The notes beneath the pieces are model-generated. The model searched no databases and was not told the DNA's origin. It saw nothing but the letters and a program-made list of their open reading frames with translations. A DNA stretch of 64,000 bases from an uncultured Eubacteriales bacterium (GTDB lineage: Bacteria; Bacillota; Clostridia; Christensenellales; CAG-138), in contig UREK01000010.1 of assembly GCA_900546845.1 (NCBI GenBank), forward strand, positions 10,195 through 74,194, given 5' to 3'. This document shows positions 16,025 through 23,962 of the stretch, one piece after another. Each line of letters begins with the position of its first letter. The stretch's first letter is position 1. Made by a program: the position numbers and the translations under genes.

Positions 16025-17074
16025 TTATTTCAACCTGCCGCTCCAGTTCTCGATGTCAATCCCCGTATAGTAATGCGCCAGGATGGCACGATAATCGAAG
16101 CCATCCTTTGCCATGGCGTTTGCGCCGTATTGGCTCATGCCCACGCCGTGGCCGTAGCCCTTGGTGGAGACGCGCACATCATCCCCCACGAATTCGATGG
16201 TGAAGTTGGCGCTCGGGAGGTCGAGCGCCTTGCGGAATTGCCGCCCGGTAGCCTCCGCGCCGCCCAGCCGCACGGTTTTGACCCGGCCGCTCGCGTAGCG
16301 GGCAGTGATCTCCACCTGTGCCTCCAGCTTTTTCGCAGAAAGGCCCGCCTTGGGGAAGGCCGCGTTGAGCTTTGTGAGGAAGTTCCTGCGCGAAAAGGCC
16401 GTGCTTTCCGCATAATGCGCGGAGCCCTCTTCGCCGGGGCTTTCCACGCTCACAAGGTATGGCTGTGCGCTCGCAAACACGTTTTCCGAGCTCTCCGTCA
16501 TCCCTCCCGCAGTGGAATGATAGAGCGCCTCGATCAGCGCGCCCTCATAGGTGGCGACCTCGCCTGCCGTGCCGTAGACGGCTTCCGTGACGCGCGCGGA
16601 ATAATAGGCCGCGTCCGCCCCCCACTTTTCGGCGAGCTGATCTGGGGAACGATAGGATTGGCAGCAGGCACTGTCCGTGCAGACGTCCGCACCGCGGCGG
16701 CCGCAGGGCGTTCCGCCGCAGGCGGCAAGGTGGCGCAGCGTAAACGTCCGCGCAGCGACGGCCTGCGCCTTAAGCGCTTCCTCTTCAAAAGCGGCGGGCA
16801 TTTCGGCTGCGACCACGCCGCAAAGGTATTCCTCCAGATGCATGGAAAGCACACGGTCGTTCTCATCGTCATAAACGGCGATTACGGCGGAAATATCCTC
16901 CAGCAAAGGCTCGGGGACATCCGCTTCCCCGCCTGCGATGGCGCAGCCGCGCAGCAGCAACACAAAAAGGCTCAGCGCAAGTGCGGCAAGCCCGAGCGGC
17001 AGCGGCTGGAGCAGCGGGAATGCGGGCGGCGCGGCACGTCTGCGCGCCCGGCGCGTTGAAGGACGATATTCCAT
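16025..17074 (-). CDS. spoIID: SpoIID/LytB-domain lytic transglycosylase
   Basis: A 349-aa protein with one N-terminal transmembrane helix (about residues 20-42) and an extracytoplasmic SpoIID domain. The catalytic Glu lies in LEEYLCGVVAAEMP, and the domain ends with STKGYGHGVGMSQYGANAMA, the family signature. A Cys-rich insertion (CGRRGADVCTDSACCQSY) matches the known metal-binding/insertion segment. SpoIID cleaves peptidoglycan strands bare of stem peptides during engulfment. The frame extends 85 codons further up, but that part covers a promoter region; ATG 17074 opens MEYRPSTRRARRRA, a good cytoplasmic anchor, though its ribosome site (GGATG) is weak. It suggests a spore former or a sporulation ancestry. 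The SpoIIM/P partners are not in the window. Confidence 0.88.
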   Translation of the reverse strand: MEYRPSTRRARRRAAPPAFPLLQPLPLGLAALALSLFVLLLRGCAIAGGEADVPEPLLEDISAVIAVYDDENDRVLSMHLEEYLCGVVAAEMPAAFEEEALKAQAVAARTFTLRHLAACGGTPCGRRGADVCTDSACCQSYRSPDQLAEKWGADAAYYSARVTEAVYGTAGEVATYEGALIEALYHSTAGGMTESSENVFASAQPYLVSVESPGEEGSAHYAESTAFSRRNFLTKLNAAFPKAGLSAKKLEAQVEITARYASGRVKTVRLGGAEATGRQFRKALDLPSANFTIEFVGDDVRVSTKGYGHGVGMSQYGANAMAKDGFDYRAILAHYYTGIDIENWSGRLK

Positions 17075-17112
17075 AGTTTCATCCGTATGCAGGCGCTTCC
17101 CGTTTAATTCAT

Positions 17113-17142
17113 TTGCTTCCAGCATGCAAGTGCATGTATAAT
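17113..17142 (+). promoter_or_regulatory. Promoter of the sigma-like membrane protein gene
   Basis: TTGCTT (17113-17118), 18-bp spacer, consensus TATAAT (17137-17142), 43 bp before the start. It lies divergent to spoIID. Confidence 0.72.
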
Positions 17143-17185
17143 AAAGGGAAAGGATGACAAATACTGTCAAAGGAGAGGCAAAGGC

Positions 17186-18001
17186 ATGCAGGGACAGAAC
17201 AGCGCGGGCACGGAACGTGGCAGGCAGGAAATGATCGCGCTTCTCAACAGCGGCGATAAGCGTGAACTGCGCGCGTTCATGCAGCTTTATTCCAAGCGGA
17301 TCTATGACCGTGCGTTCGACATTACGCACGATCCGGCCAAGGCAAAGGACGCAACACGGCGCGTGCTTGCGGAGGTGGCTTCGCTCGCCGCGCGCGGCGA
17401 GTTAAAGGAGAACATCGATGCGCAGCTCATGGCGCTGACGGATCAGGTATGCAGCGAGGCCCTGTTCTTCAGCAGCCTGGTAGACGAAGCGCTGAAGGCT
17501 GAAGCAGCGCCCAAAGCGCCCGATATGGCGGCGCAGGAAGCGCCCGCAGCTGCGGAACCCCGGGAGCAGCAGGCAGATGTGCTCTGGACAGCCTGGGAAA
17601 ATACCCCCGCGGAAGAAACGATCCTGGAACCGGGGACGGAGGCGGCTGACATGGAAATGTCCGGCACGGAAACGCCCGGCATGGATCTGCCCGGCGTGGA
17701 GCCGGATGAAGCGGAAGAGCTGGATGCAGAGGTGCCCAACCTGTTTGACGACGACGCGGACACGCCGCCCACAAACCGCCGACGGCAGGAAAAGCCTGCA
17801 AAGCGCTATGCGCCGGCACAGGAAGAAGATGAGGACGAAACCACAAGCCCGCTGCTCGTGATCGCCATCATCCTGCTTTCGATGCTGGTGGTGTTCTTGG
17901 TGTGGATCCTTATCGTTAAACTGATGGCCAGCGGCGTTTTACCGAATTTCGACTTTGGGTTTGCCGATTGGTTCAACACGCATATATTTAAGCTGTATTA
18001 A
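17186..18001 (+). CDS. Membrane-anchored protein with sigma-factor-like N-terminal domain
   Basis: A 271-aa protein in three parts. Residues 10-95 resemble region 2 of ECF sigma factors (MQLYSKRIYDRAFDITHDP AKAKDATRRVLAEV), a helical fold that normally binds RNA polymerase and the -10 element. Residues 95-215 are a long acidic, Pro/Glu/Thr-rich linker with a repeated METPGMDLPG-like pattern. Residues ~222-246 form one membrane helix with a short outside tail ending WFNTHIFKLY. No sigma region 4 is present, so it is not a working sigma factor; it may be a decoy or a membrane-tethered regulator. It has AAAGGAGAGG before ATG 17186 and its own promoter. No known family is assigned. Confidence 0.75.
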   Translation: MQGQNSAGTERGRQEMIALLNSGDKRELRAFMQLYSKRIYDRAFDITHDPAKAKDATRRVLAEVASLAARGELKENIDAQLMALTDQVCSEALFFSSLVDEALKAEAAPKAPDMAAQEAPAAAEPREQQADVLWTAWENTPAEETILEPGTEAADMEMSGTETPGMDLPGVEPDEAEELDAEVPNLFDDDADTPPTNRRRQEKPAKRYAPAQEEDEDETTSPLLVIAIILLSMLVVFLVWILIVKLMASGVLPNFDFGFADWFNTHIFKLY

Positions 18002-18028
18002 TACCATATTAAGTTCCAAGAAACGCTA

Positions 18029-18057
18029 TTGACAGTCATTTGACCATGTGTTAATCT
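18029..18057 (+). promoter_or_regulatory. Promoter of the NfeD-FloA operon
   Basis: TTGACA (18029-18034), 17-bp spacer, TAATCT (18052-18057), about 60 bp before the NfeD start. Confidence 0.75.
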
Positions 18058-18118
18058 ATTAACAGCAGGGAGGCAGGATACGTTTCCCCGCACATTCGGG
18101 AAAAGGGAGGGTTTTGTT

Positions 18119-18622
18119 ATGGACGGATTCCTTGCATACATTGTCGGCTGGAGCTTGCCGGCGCTCGTCTGCCTGCTGGTGGGCCTTGGGCTGATGATCT
18201 TCGAAATGTTCACGCCCGGCATGGGGCTGCCCGGCATCCTCGGCGCAGGCGCGCTGATCGCAGCCGTGGTGCTGCGGGCGGATTCGTTTGCTTCGGCGCT
18301 CATCACACTCGCAGTCATCATCGTGATCCTTGCGGTTGCGGCGTTCTTCGTGTACCGTTCGTTCCAAAAAGGCGCGATCTCGCGCTCCCAGATCGTCCTC
18401 AACGACACGATTGAGAAAAAGTCCACCTCGCTTTCGGACGCAAGCGCGCAGGAGCTCATTGGGCTCGAAGGCGAATGCCTGACGGCGCTGCGCCCTTCCG
18501 GCAATGCAGACTTTGACGGCCGCAGGCTGGATGTGGTGAGCGCAGGCGAATTCATCGAAAAGGGCAGCCGCGTGCGGATCGAAGCCGTGGAAGGGCTGCG
18601 CATTTTGGTGAAGAAGATCTAA
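18119..18622 (+). CDS. NfeD-family membrane protein
   Basis: This 167-aa protein has three to four hydrophobic segments (residues 5-85, with the Gly-rich MFTPGMGLPGILGAGAL motif) and a C-terminal OB-fold domain (about 105-167: GLEGECLTALRPSGNADFDGRRLDVVSAGEFIEKGSRVRI). It is the short NfeD type (no ClpP-like protease part). NfeD proteins are regularly paired with flotillins such as the floA gene three genes along, and the OB domain is thought to interact with them at membrane microdomains. It starts at ATG 18119 after AGGGAGGG. Confidence 0.92.
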   Translation: MDGFLAYIVGWSLPALVCLLVGLGLMIFEMFTPGMGLPGILGAGALIAAVVLRADSFASALITLAVIIVILAVAAFFVYRSFQKGAISRSQIVLNDTIEKKSTSLSDASAQELIGLEGECLTALRPSGNADFDGRRLDVVSAGEFIEKGSRVRIEAVEGLRILVKKI

Positions 18623-18646
18623 GTTGACCAAAGGAGGCGGCCTTCG

Positions 18647-18892
18647 GTGAAATTTTGCATGAAATGCGGCGCATTCTATGAGGAGAAGGGCGGCGAAGGC
18701 TGTCCGCATTGCAAGGAGAACGCGCGGCTGCATGCTGCGGCGGAGGCCGCTGAAACCGACCACGGGATGGATGCGGAAACGGCGCGGCGCGCGCGCAGGC
18801 GCGCGTGGGTCGAGCTTTGCATCGGCATCCCGGTGTTCATCGGGGTTATCTATCTCATTATTTCCCTCATCCGGGTAATCCGGGGAGGTTAA
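18647..18892 (+). CDS. Small zinc-ribbon membrane protein
   Basis: An 81-aa protein that starts with a CxxC...CxxC zinc ribbon (KFCMKCGAFY... GCPHCKEN), continues with a charged helix and ends with one membrane helix (about residues 52-76) and a basic tail. It starts at a GTG preceded by AAAGGAGGCGG. It lies 24 bp after nfeD and 48 bp before floA, so it is probably a member of the flotillin microdomain cluster. The zinc ribbon would face the cytosol. The function is unknown. Confidence 0.8.
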   Translation: MKFCMKCGAFYEEKGGEGCPHCKENARLHAAAEAAETDHGMDAETARRARRRAWVELCIGIPVFIGVIYLIISLIRVIRGG

Positions 18893-18940
18893 TAAAAACG
18901 AAGGGCTAGAACAAATCAGTTTAATTCAGGGAGGTTTATC

Positions 18941-19921
18941 ATGCCAGAACTCGTAGTATCCGTTCTCATCATCGTCGCGGCGATCATTTTCCTCGCAATT
19001 TTCTTCAGCTTCGTACCGGTCGGGCTTTATATCTCGGCCCGCGCTTCCGGCGTAAAGGTCGGCATCGGCCAGCTCGTTGCGATGCGCATCCGCAAGGTCG
19101 TGCCCTCGCGCATCGTGAACCCGATGATCAAGGCGACCAAGGCCGGCCTGGTGATCTCGCTCAACAAGCTGGAAGCGCACTACCTCGCGGGCGGCAACGT
19201 GGATCGCGTTGTGAACGCGCTTATCGCCGCGCAGCGCGCTGGCATCCCGCTCGATTTTGAGCGTGCCTGCGCAATCGACCTCGCCGGCCGCGACGTGCTC
19301 AACGCGGTGCAGATGAGCGTCAACCCGAAGGTCATCGAGACGCCGGTCATCGCAGCCATCGCAAAGGACGGCATCGAGCTGCGCGCTAAGGCGCGCGTGA
19401 CCGTCCGCGCCAACATTGACCGGCTCGTCGGCGGTTCCGGTGAAGAAACGATCATCGCCCGTATCGGCGAAGGCATCGTCACGACGGTCGGTTCCTCCAA
19501 GACCCATAAGGACGTCCTCGAAAACCCGGATCTCATCTCCCAGACCGTGCTCAACAAGGGCCTTGACGCAGGTACCGCGTTCGAGATCCTTTCCATCGAC
19601 ATCGCGGATGTGGACGTAGGCCGCAACGTCGGTGCACAGCTCCAGATCGACCAGGCGGAGGCAGACAAGCGTATCGCCCAGGCGAAGGCGGAAGAGCGCC
19701 GCGCGATGGCCGTTGCGCAGGAGCAGGAGAACAAGGCGGAAGTGCAGGGCATGCGCGCCCGCGTGATCGAGGCCGAGGCCGAGGTGCCGCGCGCGATCGC
19801 AGCAGCGTTCCGCGAGGGCAAGCTGGGCGTAATGGACTACTACAACATGCAGAACGTGATTTCCGATACCAAGATGCGCGATTCCATCGCGGGCGGCGCG
19901 CAGGCGGAAAAGAAGGAATAA
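18941..19921 (+). CDS. floA: Flotillin-like protein FloA
   Basis: A 326-aa homologue of YqfA/FloA. It has an N-terminal membrane hairpin (about residues 4-28), a band-7/SPFH-type domain (including ...LAGRDVLNAVQMSVNPKVIETP and ...GSGEETIIARIGEGIVTTVGS) and the Ala/Glu-rich coiled coil (about 235-295) with QAKAEERRAMAVAQEQE. It builds membrane microdomains that gather signalling and secretion proteins. The length matches Bacillus FloA. The gene follows nfeD and a zinc-ribbon protein; AGGGAGG precedes ATG 18941. Confidence is high because long identical-looking stretches match the family. Confidence 0.97.
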   Translation: MPELVVSVLIIVAAIIFLAIFFSFVPVGLYISARASGVKVGIGQLVAMRIRKVVPSRIVNPMIKATKAGLVISLNKLEAHYLAGGNVDRVVNALIAAQRAGIPLDFERACAIDLAGRDVLNAVQMSVNPKVIETPVIAAIAKDGIELRAKARVTVRANIDRLVGGSGEETIIARIGEGIVTTVGSSKTHKDVLENPDLISQTVLNKGLDAGTAFEILSIDIADVDVGRNVGAQLQIDQAEADKRIAQAKAEERRAMAVAQEQENKAEVQGMRARVIEAEAEVPRAIAAAFREGKLGVMDYYNMQNVISDTKMRDSIAGGAQAEKKE

Positions 19922-19974
19922 GCGTGCGCTGAACCATCCGGTGCCCGGCGCAACGCCGGGAGAAGGGAGCGCAG

Positions 19975-20685
19975 ATGGAAATACTCGTATTGCTTCTGAT
20001 CATCTTCGCGGTGGTCAACGCGAGCAAAAACAAGAAACAGGCACAGCAGCAGGAGCAGGCGCGCAAGCGCCAGGCGGATGTGCGTTCTCTGGAGAGTGAG
20101 CAGGCCCGCGCAGCTGAGCGCCTACGGGATTACCAGGCGCAGCGCCAGCGGCAGGGGAACCCTGCCGCTGCGCCCGGCGCGCCCATGGCTCCTACGGTGC
20201 GGACGGCCGGGCAGGGCACGTCCACGCAGCCAGGCGGTGCATGGCGCTGCACTTGCGGCGAAACGAACCGCGCGGCCGCTAGGTTTTGTACGGCCTGCGG
20301 CAAGGCGCGCTATGGAGGCAGCATGAACTATGCTTCCACTGAGGGCGGCGGTGTTTCGGCGGAAGGTGCCGCTGCGCCGGGTTCTCTTGGCGGCACAAAG
20401 CCGCTGCAGGCCCGGCCGCACCCTGTGACGGCCTCCGTGACGCAGCATGTGGTAAAACCGCTGACGGAATCGACGCACCGCCATGTGGAATCGAGCATGA
20501 CGGGCATCGAGGAGTGCCACGAACCGGCTGTTCCGCAGCCGCATGAGCGGGACGCTTATGCGCGCGGCGCAGAGCGGGCAGAGCTCCCCTACGGGCTCGT
20601 GTTCAACAGGGACGCAGTCACGCAGGGCGTGCTGTATGCGGAGATCCTGGGCAAGCCGAAAGCGCTGCGCAAGCGCGGCGCATAA
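19975..20685 (+). CDS. Membrane-anchored zinc-ribbon protein
   Basis: A 236-aa protein with one N-terminal membrane helix (residues 1-15, MEILVLLLIIFAVVNAS) and a basic coiled-coil segment rich in Gln/Arg/Ala. The zinc ribbon WRCTCGETNRAAARFCTACG lies near residues 85-104, and a His/Pro-rich tail ends at LGKPKALRKRGA. It starts 53 bp after floA with GAAGGGAGC upstream and is the last gene of the operon. Both it and the 81-aa protein combine a ribbon with one membrane helix, one at each end, which suggests partners in the same membrane complex. The function is unknown. Confidence 0.82.
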   Translation: MEILVLLLIIFAVVNASKNKKQAQQQEQARKRQADVRSLESEQARAAERLRDYQAQRQRQGNPAAAPGAPMAPTVRTAGQGTSTQPGGAWRCTCGETNRAAARFCTACGKARYGGSMNYASTEGGGVSAEGAAAPGSLGGTKPLQARPHPVTASVTQHVVKPLTESTHRHVESSMTGIEECHEPAVPQPHERDAYARGAERAELPYGLVFNRDAVTQGVLYAEILGKPKALRKRGA

Positions 20686-20700
20686 GCGCAAAAAACAAAG

Positions 20701-20742
20701 AGCATGAAAAAGAGCGGGTGCATACCCGCTCTTTTTCATGCT
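20701..20742 (+). terminator. Terminator of the NfeD-FloA operon
   Basis: AGCATGAAAAAGAGCGGGT-GCAT-ACCCGCTCTTTTTCATGCT: a 19-bp perfect stem with a T-rich 3' arm (TCTTTTT). Nearly symmetric, so it could also work on the minus strand. It abuts copy B of the family-1 repeat. Confidence 0.9.
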
Positions 20743-20929
20743 GTCGATCAAGTGGCAGATGCCACTTGATCGAGGGATTCACGTCGCGCTTGCGCCGATG
20801 ACACAGCCAGCGCTCCGTGTAAAGAAAGCCTTGCGCCGCAAGGCTTTTCGCTTGCACCGCACAGGTCGCTGCGCGCGATCAAAAGTCAAGGGCTGCGGCC
20901 CTTGACAATCCCGGAGAGATTTTTTCATG
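20740..20929 (-). repeat. Family-1 structured repeat, copy B
   Basis: Inverted relative to copy A. The end hairpin here is GATCAAGTGG/CCACTTGATC, so a C-G pair replaces the A-T pair of copy A. It fills a convergent gap between the floA operon and the L,D-transpeptidase. The gap 20686-21112 holds only this repeat, two hairpins and a doubtful 25-codon frame. Confidence 0.88.
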
Positions 20930-21048
20930 TCCGCGCCGCAGCCGCAGCAGCTGGAGGAGCCGGGACAAGGCGGCCGTATCTTTTTCGGCGGCACAGTTTG
21001 CTGAAAGGAACAGCGCTCGTTTCCCATGCTTCAGAAATCAGGGAACGC

Positions 21049-21092
21049 GCAAGGCGGCGGGAGCACACCCGAGTGTATTCCCGCCGCCTTGC
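21049..21092 (-). terminator. Large hairpin at the end of the L,D-transpeptidase gene
   Basis: GCAAGGCGGCGGGA...TCCCGCCGCCTTGC, a 14-bp stem 20 bp past the stop on the minus strand. There is no clear T tract, so it is either a weak terminator or an mRNA-end stabiliser. Confidence 0.5.
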
Positions 21093-21112
21093 AGTAAAGA
21101 TTGGTTTCGTTT

Positions 21113-22489
21113 TTACTCCACGATCAGGCAGCTGTTGTGCATATAGCCCGTATAGCCGTTGGCCGTGCAATAATACCAGCCCGTTTCCGAAACGGAAAGG
21201 ATCGTAACCGGCGTGCCGCCGTCGATCAGCGCTATAACCGCAGCGCTCGTGCTCCCCGCCGCGCGCATGCGCGCCTGCGTCCCTTCCTTCACGCGCGTGC
21301 CGGATGTGACCGCCGAGCCCTGATTCGGCGTGGGCACCGGAGTCGGGCTTGCCGTGCCGCCGCCGATGGAGATGCCGCCGCTTGTTCCGCTGCCCGGCGT
21401 GGGCGCCGGCGCGGCTGTGGCAGCGGGTGCAAGCGCCGCCGTGTCGAGCGTGGGATAGACGAGCGCCGTGCTCTTCACGACGTACTTGGTGCGCAGATAG
21501 CCCTCCACGCCGTTATAGGAGCCATACCACCAGCCCTTCTTCGGGTTGGAAACCACCGCCGCTTCCCCGCCCTTCGGGATCGTCGCAAGCTTTTTGGAGC
21601 CCGTGCTCATAGAAGCGTATACGTAAGTCTTCTTCGTGGCGGTGTAAGCCTCCTGCGTCTGCACCGGCGCATCCGGGTAACAAAGGATGTACTGCGTTTT
21701 CACATAGCCGAGCGTGCCGTCCTGGAGCTTCGCCTTGCACCAATCGGAGCCAATCTGCAGCAGAATCATCTTCTGCCCGCGTGAAAGCGTCGCCACAGTG
21801 GTGTCGCGCGAATTGGAAAAGCCGGTGCGCAGCGGTACGTTGTCGTAGCGGCAGATTGCGGGGATTTCCGCCGGGTCCGCCTTCGTGTCCGTGGGCTGCA
21901 CATAATCCGAATAGGACGGGATCGCAGCCTTGAGCTCTTTCACAAGCTCCGGGTTTGCGGCTTTCTTCCGGTCGATCTTACAGGTGGTTCCCGGCGGGCA
22001 GTTATAGAAGATCCACTGGGCGACATGCGGCAGGACGCGCACGCAGCCATGAGAGACGTTCTCACCCAGTTTCCGATACGCGGTGCGGGACATGCTGGAA
22101 AGCTTTTTGGAATTGTACATCACAGAATGGATGTAGATGCCGCGCACCACCTGCGTCCAATACTGCGCATACTGGCCGAAGGCTACAAAGTAGCCGAAGC
22201 GCTCCTTGAGCTGGCCCAGTTTAAATGTGCCCGCTCCGGTCGGGTTTTCCTCGTTCCCGGTGGTGCACAGGCTTTGCAGCACGATCGGCCCGCCGATGGC
22301 GCCCTCGTAAACGGTGATAATCTGGTTCACCAGGTCGATCTCAATCGTGTAGCGGTTCGGGTCGGTGTTGTCATAGTCGATTTTGCTGGTCATGCCCGGC
22401 AGCACCGCCGCCTCGGCGGGCATGGCTGGGATGAGCGCAATGGCTGTGGCTAGGCAGAGCACAAGCGCAAGCAGGCGTTTTTTCATCAT
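21113..22489 (-). CDS. Secreted L,D-transpeptidase (YkuD) with SH3 repeats
   Basis: This 458-aa secreted protein has a signal peptide (to about residue 27, ending MPAEA), a YkuD domain (about 45-190) with the catalytic motif GENVSHGCVRVLP (Cys nucleophile), and three SH3-like repeats (about 215-270, 275-330, 395-455). A Gly/Thr/Pro linker rich in TAAPAPTPG separates the second and third repeats. It should form 3-3 peptidoglycan cross-links or attach proteins to the wall. GGAGG precedes two adjacent ATGs; the one at 22486 has the more usual spacing and both are possible. The repeats probably bind peptidoglycan. Confidence 0.93.
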   Translation of the reverse strand: MMKKRLLALVLCLATAIALIPAMPAEAAVLPGMTSKIDYDNTDPNRYTIEIDLVNQIITVYEGAIGGPIVLQSLCTTGNEENPTGAGTFKLGQLKERFGYFVAFGQYAQYWTQVVRGIYIHSVMYNSKKLSSMSRTAYRKLGENVSHGCVRVLPHVAQWIFYNCPPGTTCKIDRKKAANPELVKELKAAIPSYSDYVQPTDTKADPAEIPAICRYDNVPLRTGFSNSRDTTVATLSRGQKMILLQIGSDWCKAKLQDGTLGYVKTQYILCYPDAPVQTQEAYTATKKTYVYASMSTGSKKLATIPKGGEAAVVSNPKKGWWYGSYNGVEGYLRTKYVVKSTALVYPTLDTAALAPAATAAPAPTPGSGTSGGISIGGGTASPTPVPTPNQGSAVTSGTRVKEGTQARMRAAGSTSAAVIALIDGGTPVTILSVSETGWYYCTANGYTGYMHNSCLIVE

Positions 22490-22529
22490 GGTTCCTCCAT
22501 CCGTTTTGTTTATTGAAAACAAGCGCGGC

Positions 22530-23363
22530 TCAGGCCGGCTTTTTTTCCTCCGCGTCCGTTGGTTTGCAAAGCAGGTAGGTAACCGCGAAGCCTCCTATGA
22601 GCAAAGCGAGGCAAAGCGCCTGCATTGGGGACCAGGTAAATCCCGGGAAGATCAGCACGATAGAGCCTGCAAGAAGGCCCAATACCGCATAATAAGCATA
22701 CCCATGATGCCGGTCAAACATGCGTTTGACCAGCGTGATCGTTGCGAACACGGTCACACCCGCGCCAGCGGCGACGCATGCCATCGCCGGGATGTTGAAA
22801 CTGTTGAGCGCGGAAAGCAGCGGCTCATACAGCCCCATATACATTAAAATGAACGACGTGCTGATGCCCGGGATCACCGTGCCGAACGCAATGAGCACGC
22901 CCGCAAGCGCCGCGGTCCATCCGTTAAACGGCCAGGCTTGGCCGCCTGTAATCAGTTTATCGCCCGCGGCGAACAGGAGGATCAGCACAATGCCAAAGGC
23001 TGTCCCAAACAGATAGCGCTTCTTGAAGCCATGCTGGTTAGCCTCTTTCATAAAGGAAGGAACGCCGCCGAGCACCAAGCCGATGAGGGCGTACATCACG
23101 GGCATCCTCCAGTTTGCCATCAGCCACTCGACCAGGCGGCTCGTGGCGAGAAGCCCCACCACGCCGCCAAGCCCCAAGGGGAGCAGGAACAGCGCGTTGC
23201 GCTTAACTGCCTTAAAGAAACCTACCACAGCGTCAATCACCGGGCGGTAAACGCCCATCGAAACCGCAAGCACGCCGCCGCTCGCACCGGGCAAAATCGC
23301 CGCAATGCCGATGATGGCCCCCTTCAAGAGCCGCATCCAAAATCCGTTTTGTCTTTCGTCCAT
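22530..23363 (-). CDS. DUF368 polytopic membrane protein
   Basis: A 277-aa integral membrane protein with about eight hydrophobic segments and the DUF368 repeats (GIAAILPGASGGVLAVSMGVY near the start, and the matching FGTVIPGISTSFILMYMGLYEPLL half-way). The internal symmetry of two PG(A/I)SGG-like motifs indicates an inverted-repeat transporter fold. DUF368/DUF1146-type members such as PopT were shown in other bacteria to move polyprenyl phosphate across the membrane, so this may recycle the cell-wall lipid carrier; that is inference from family literature. Start ATG 23363 follows GGGAG. The gene is followed 40 bp later by the L,D-transpeptidase on the same strand. Confidence 0.85.
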   Translation of the reverse strand: MDERQNGFWMRLLKGAIIGIAAILPGASGGVLAVSMGVYRPVIDAVVGFFKAVKRNALFLLPLGLGGVVGLLATSRLVEWLMANWRMPVMYALIGLVLGGVPSFMKEANQHGFKKRYLFGTAFGIVLILLFAAGDKLITGGQAWPFNGWTAALAGVLIAFGTVIPGISTSFILMYMGLYEPLLSALNSFNIPAMACVAAGAGVTVFATITLVKRMFDRHHGYAYYAVLGLLAGSIVLIFPGFTWSPMQALCLALLIGGFAVTYLLCKPTDAEEKKPA

Positions 23364-23525
23364 TCAATACTCCCAAAAACCCCGGCTTTGCAGCCATGCG
23401 CGCGTATCCCGCCGCAGCGTGCAGAATCGCTCACCTGTATTGTATCGCAAAATATTCCATCAAGTACAGCGGTTTAAGCAAAATTTACAAATGCTTGATT
23501 TTTCACGCACCGGCAGATTTTTCTC

Positions 23526-23554
23526 TTGCAAAACTGCTGAAAATGCGGTATCAT
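23526..23554 (+). promoter_or_regulatory. tRNA-Ser promoter
   Basis: TTGCAA (23526-23531), 17-bp spacer, TATCAT (23549-23554), 45 bp before the tRNA. Confidence 0.7.
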
Positions 23555-23599
23555 ATCTAAGCATGATTGCGCCAGGCAAGAGCAATAAGCCTTATGTGT

Positions 23600-23690
23600 G
23601 GAGAGATGGCTGAGTTGGTCGAAGGCGCACGACTGGAAATCGTGTATGGCAGGAATGTCATCAAGGGTTCGAATCCCTTTCTCTCCGCCA
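23600..23690 (+). tRNA. tRNA-Ser (GGA)
   Basis: A 91-nt class II tRNA with encoded CCA. The acceptor arms GGAGAGA/TCTCTCC pair fully; the anticodon arm is CACGA-CTGGAAA-TCGTG with anticodon GGA. The long variable arm (TATGGCAGGAATGTCATC region) is typical of tRNA-Ser, and the T arm is AGGGTTCGAATCCCT. Confidence 0.97.
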
Positions 23691-23691
23691 C

Positions 23692-23729
23692 GTCGGAGCA
23701 AGCTATATATCGCTTGCTCCGACTTTTTT
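23692..23729 (+). terminator. tRNA-Ser terminator
   Basis: GTCGGAGCAAGC-TATATATC-GCTTGCTCCGAC followed by TTTTTT, one base after the CCA end. Confidence 0.93.
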
Positions 23730-23913
23730 ACAAAAATTAGAGCGTGCTCGCTCCGCTGTTCCGCTGTTCCTCCTTTCCGCAAAAGGCCACGCTCGGCTCA
23801 CCTGCCCGGCTGTAAACATCCTAGCAGCGGCTCACCGCCGCTGCCAACCTTTTGCTGCGGGCTACGAGGTTCAATCCCCACCAGTGAAACGCCAAAAATG
23901 GCTTTATTGCAGG

Positions 23914-23940
23914 CAAAAGGCGCGCCTCCTGGCGCGCCCC
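23914..23940 (-). terminator. Terminator of the ABC exporter pair
   Basis: Minus strand GGCGCGCC-AGGA-GGCGCGCC then TTTTGCC, about 20 bp past the stop of the exporter gene. The stretch 23730-23913 between the two terminators shows no gene. Confidence 0.7.
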
Positions 23941-23962
23941 TGTTGTCGTTTTGTTCTAGCCG

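Noticed and set aside
20927..21004. 25-codon frame MSAPQPQQLEEPGQGGRIFF... at the edge of repeat copy B, with GGAGAG upstream
   Set aside because: The ribosome site is part of the repeat and the frame is too short and unsupported by context; it may be a relic of a gene end.
23840..23890. tRNA T-arm-like stretch (GAGGTTCAATCCCCACC) between tRNA-Ser and the ABC exporter
   Set aside because: No acceptor, D or anticodon arm could be built around it; a chance match or an old fragment.
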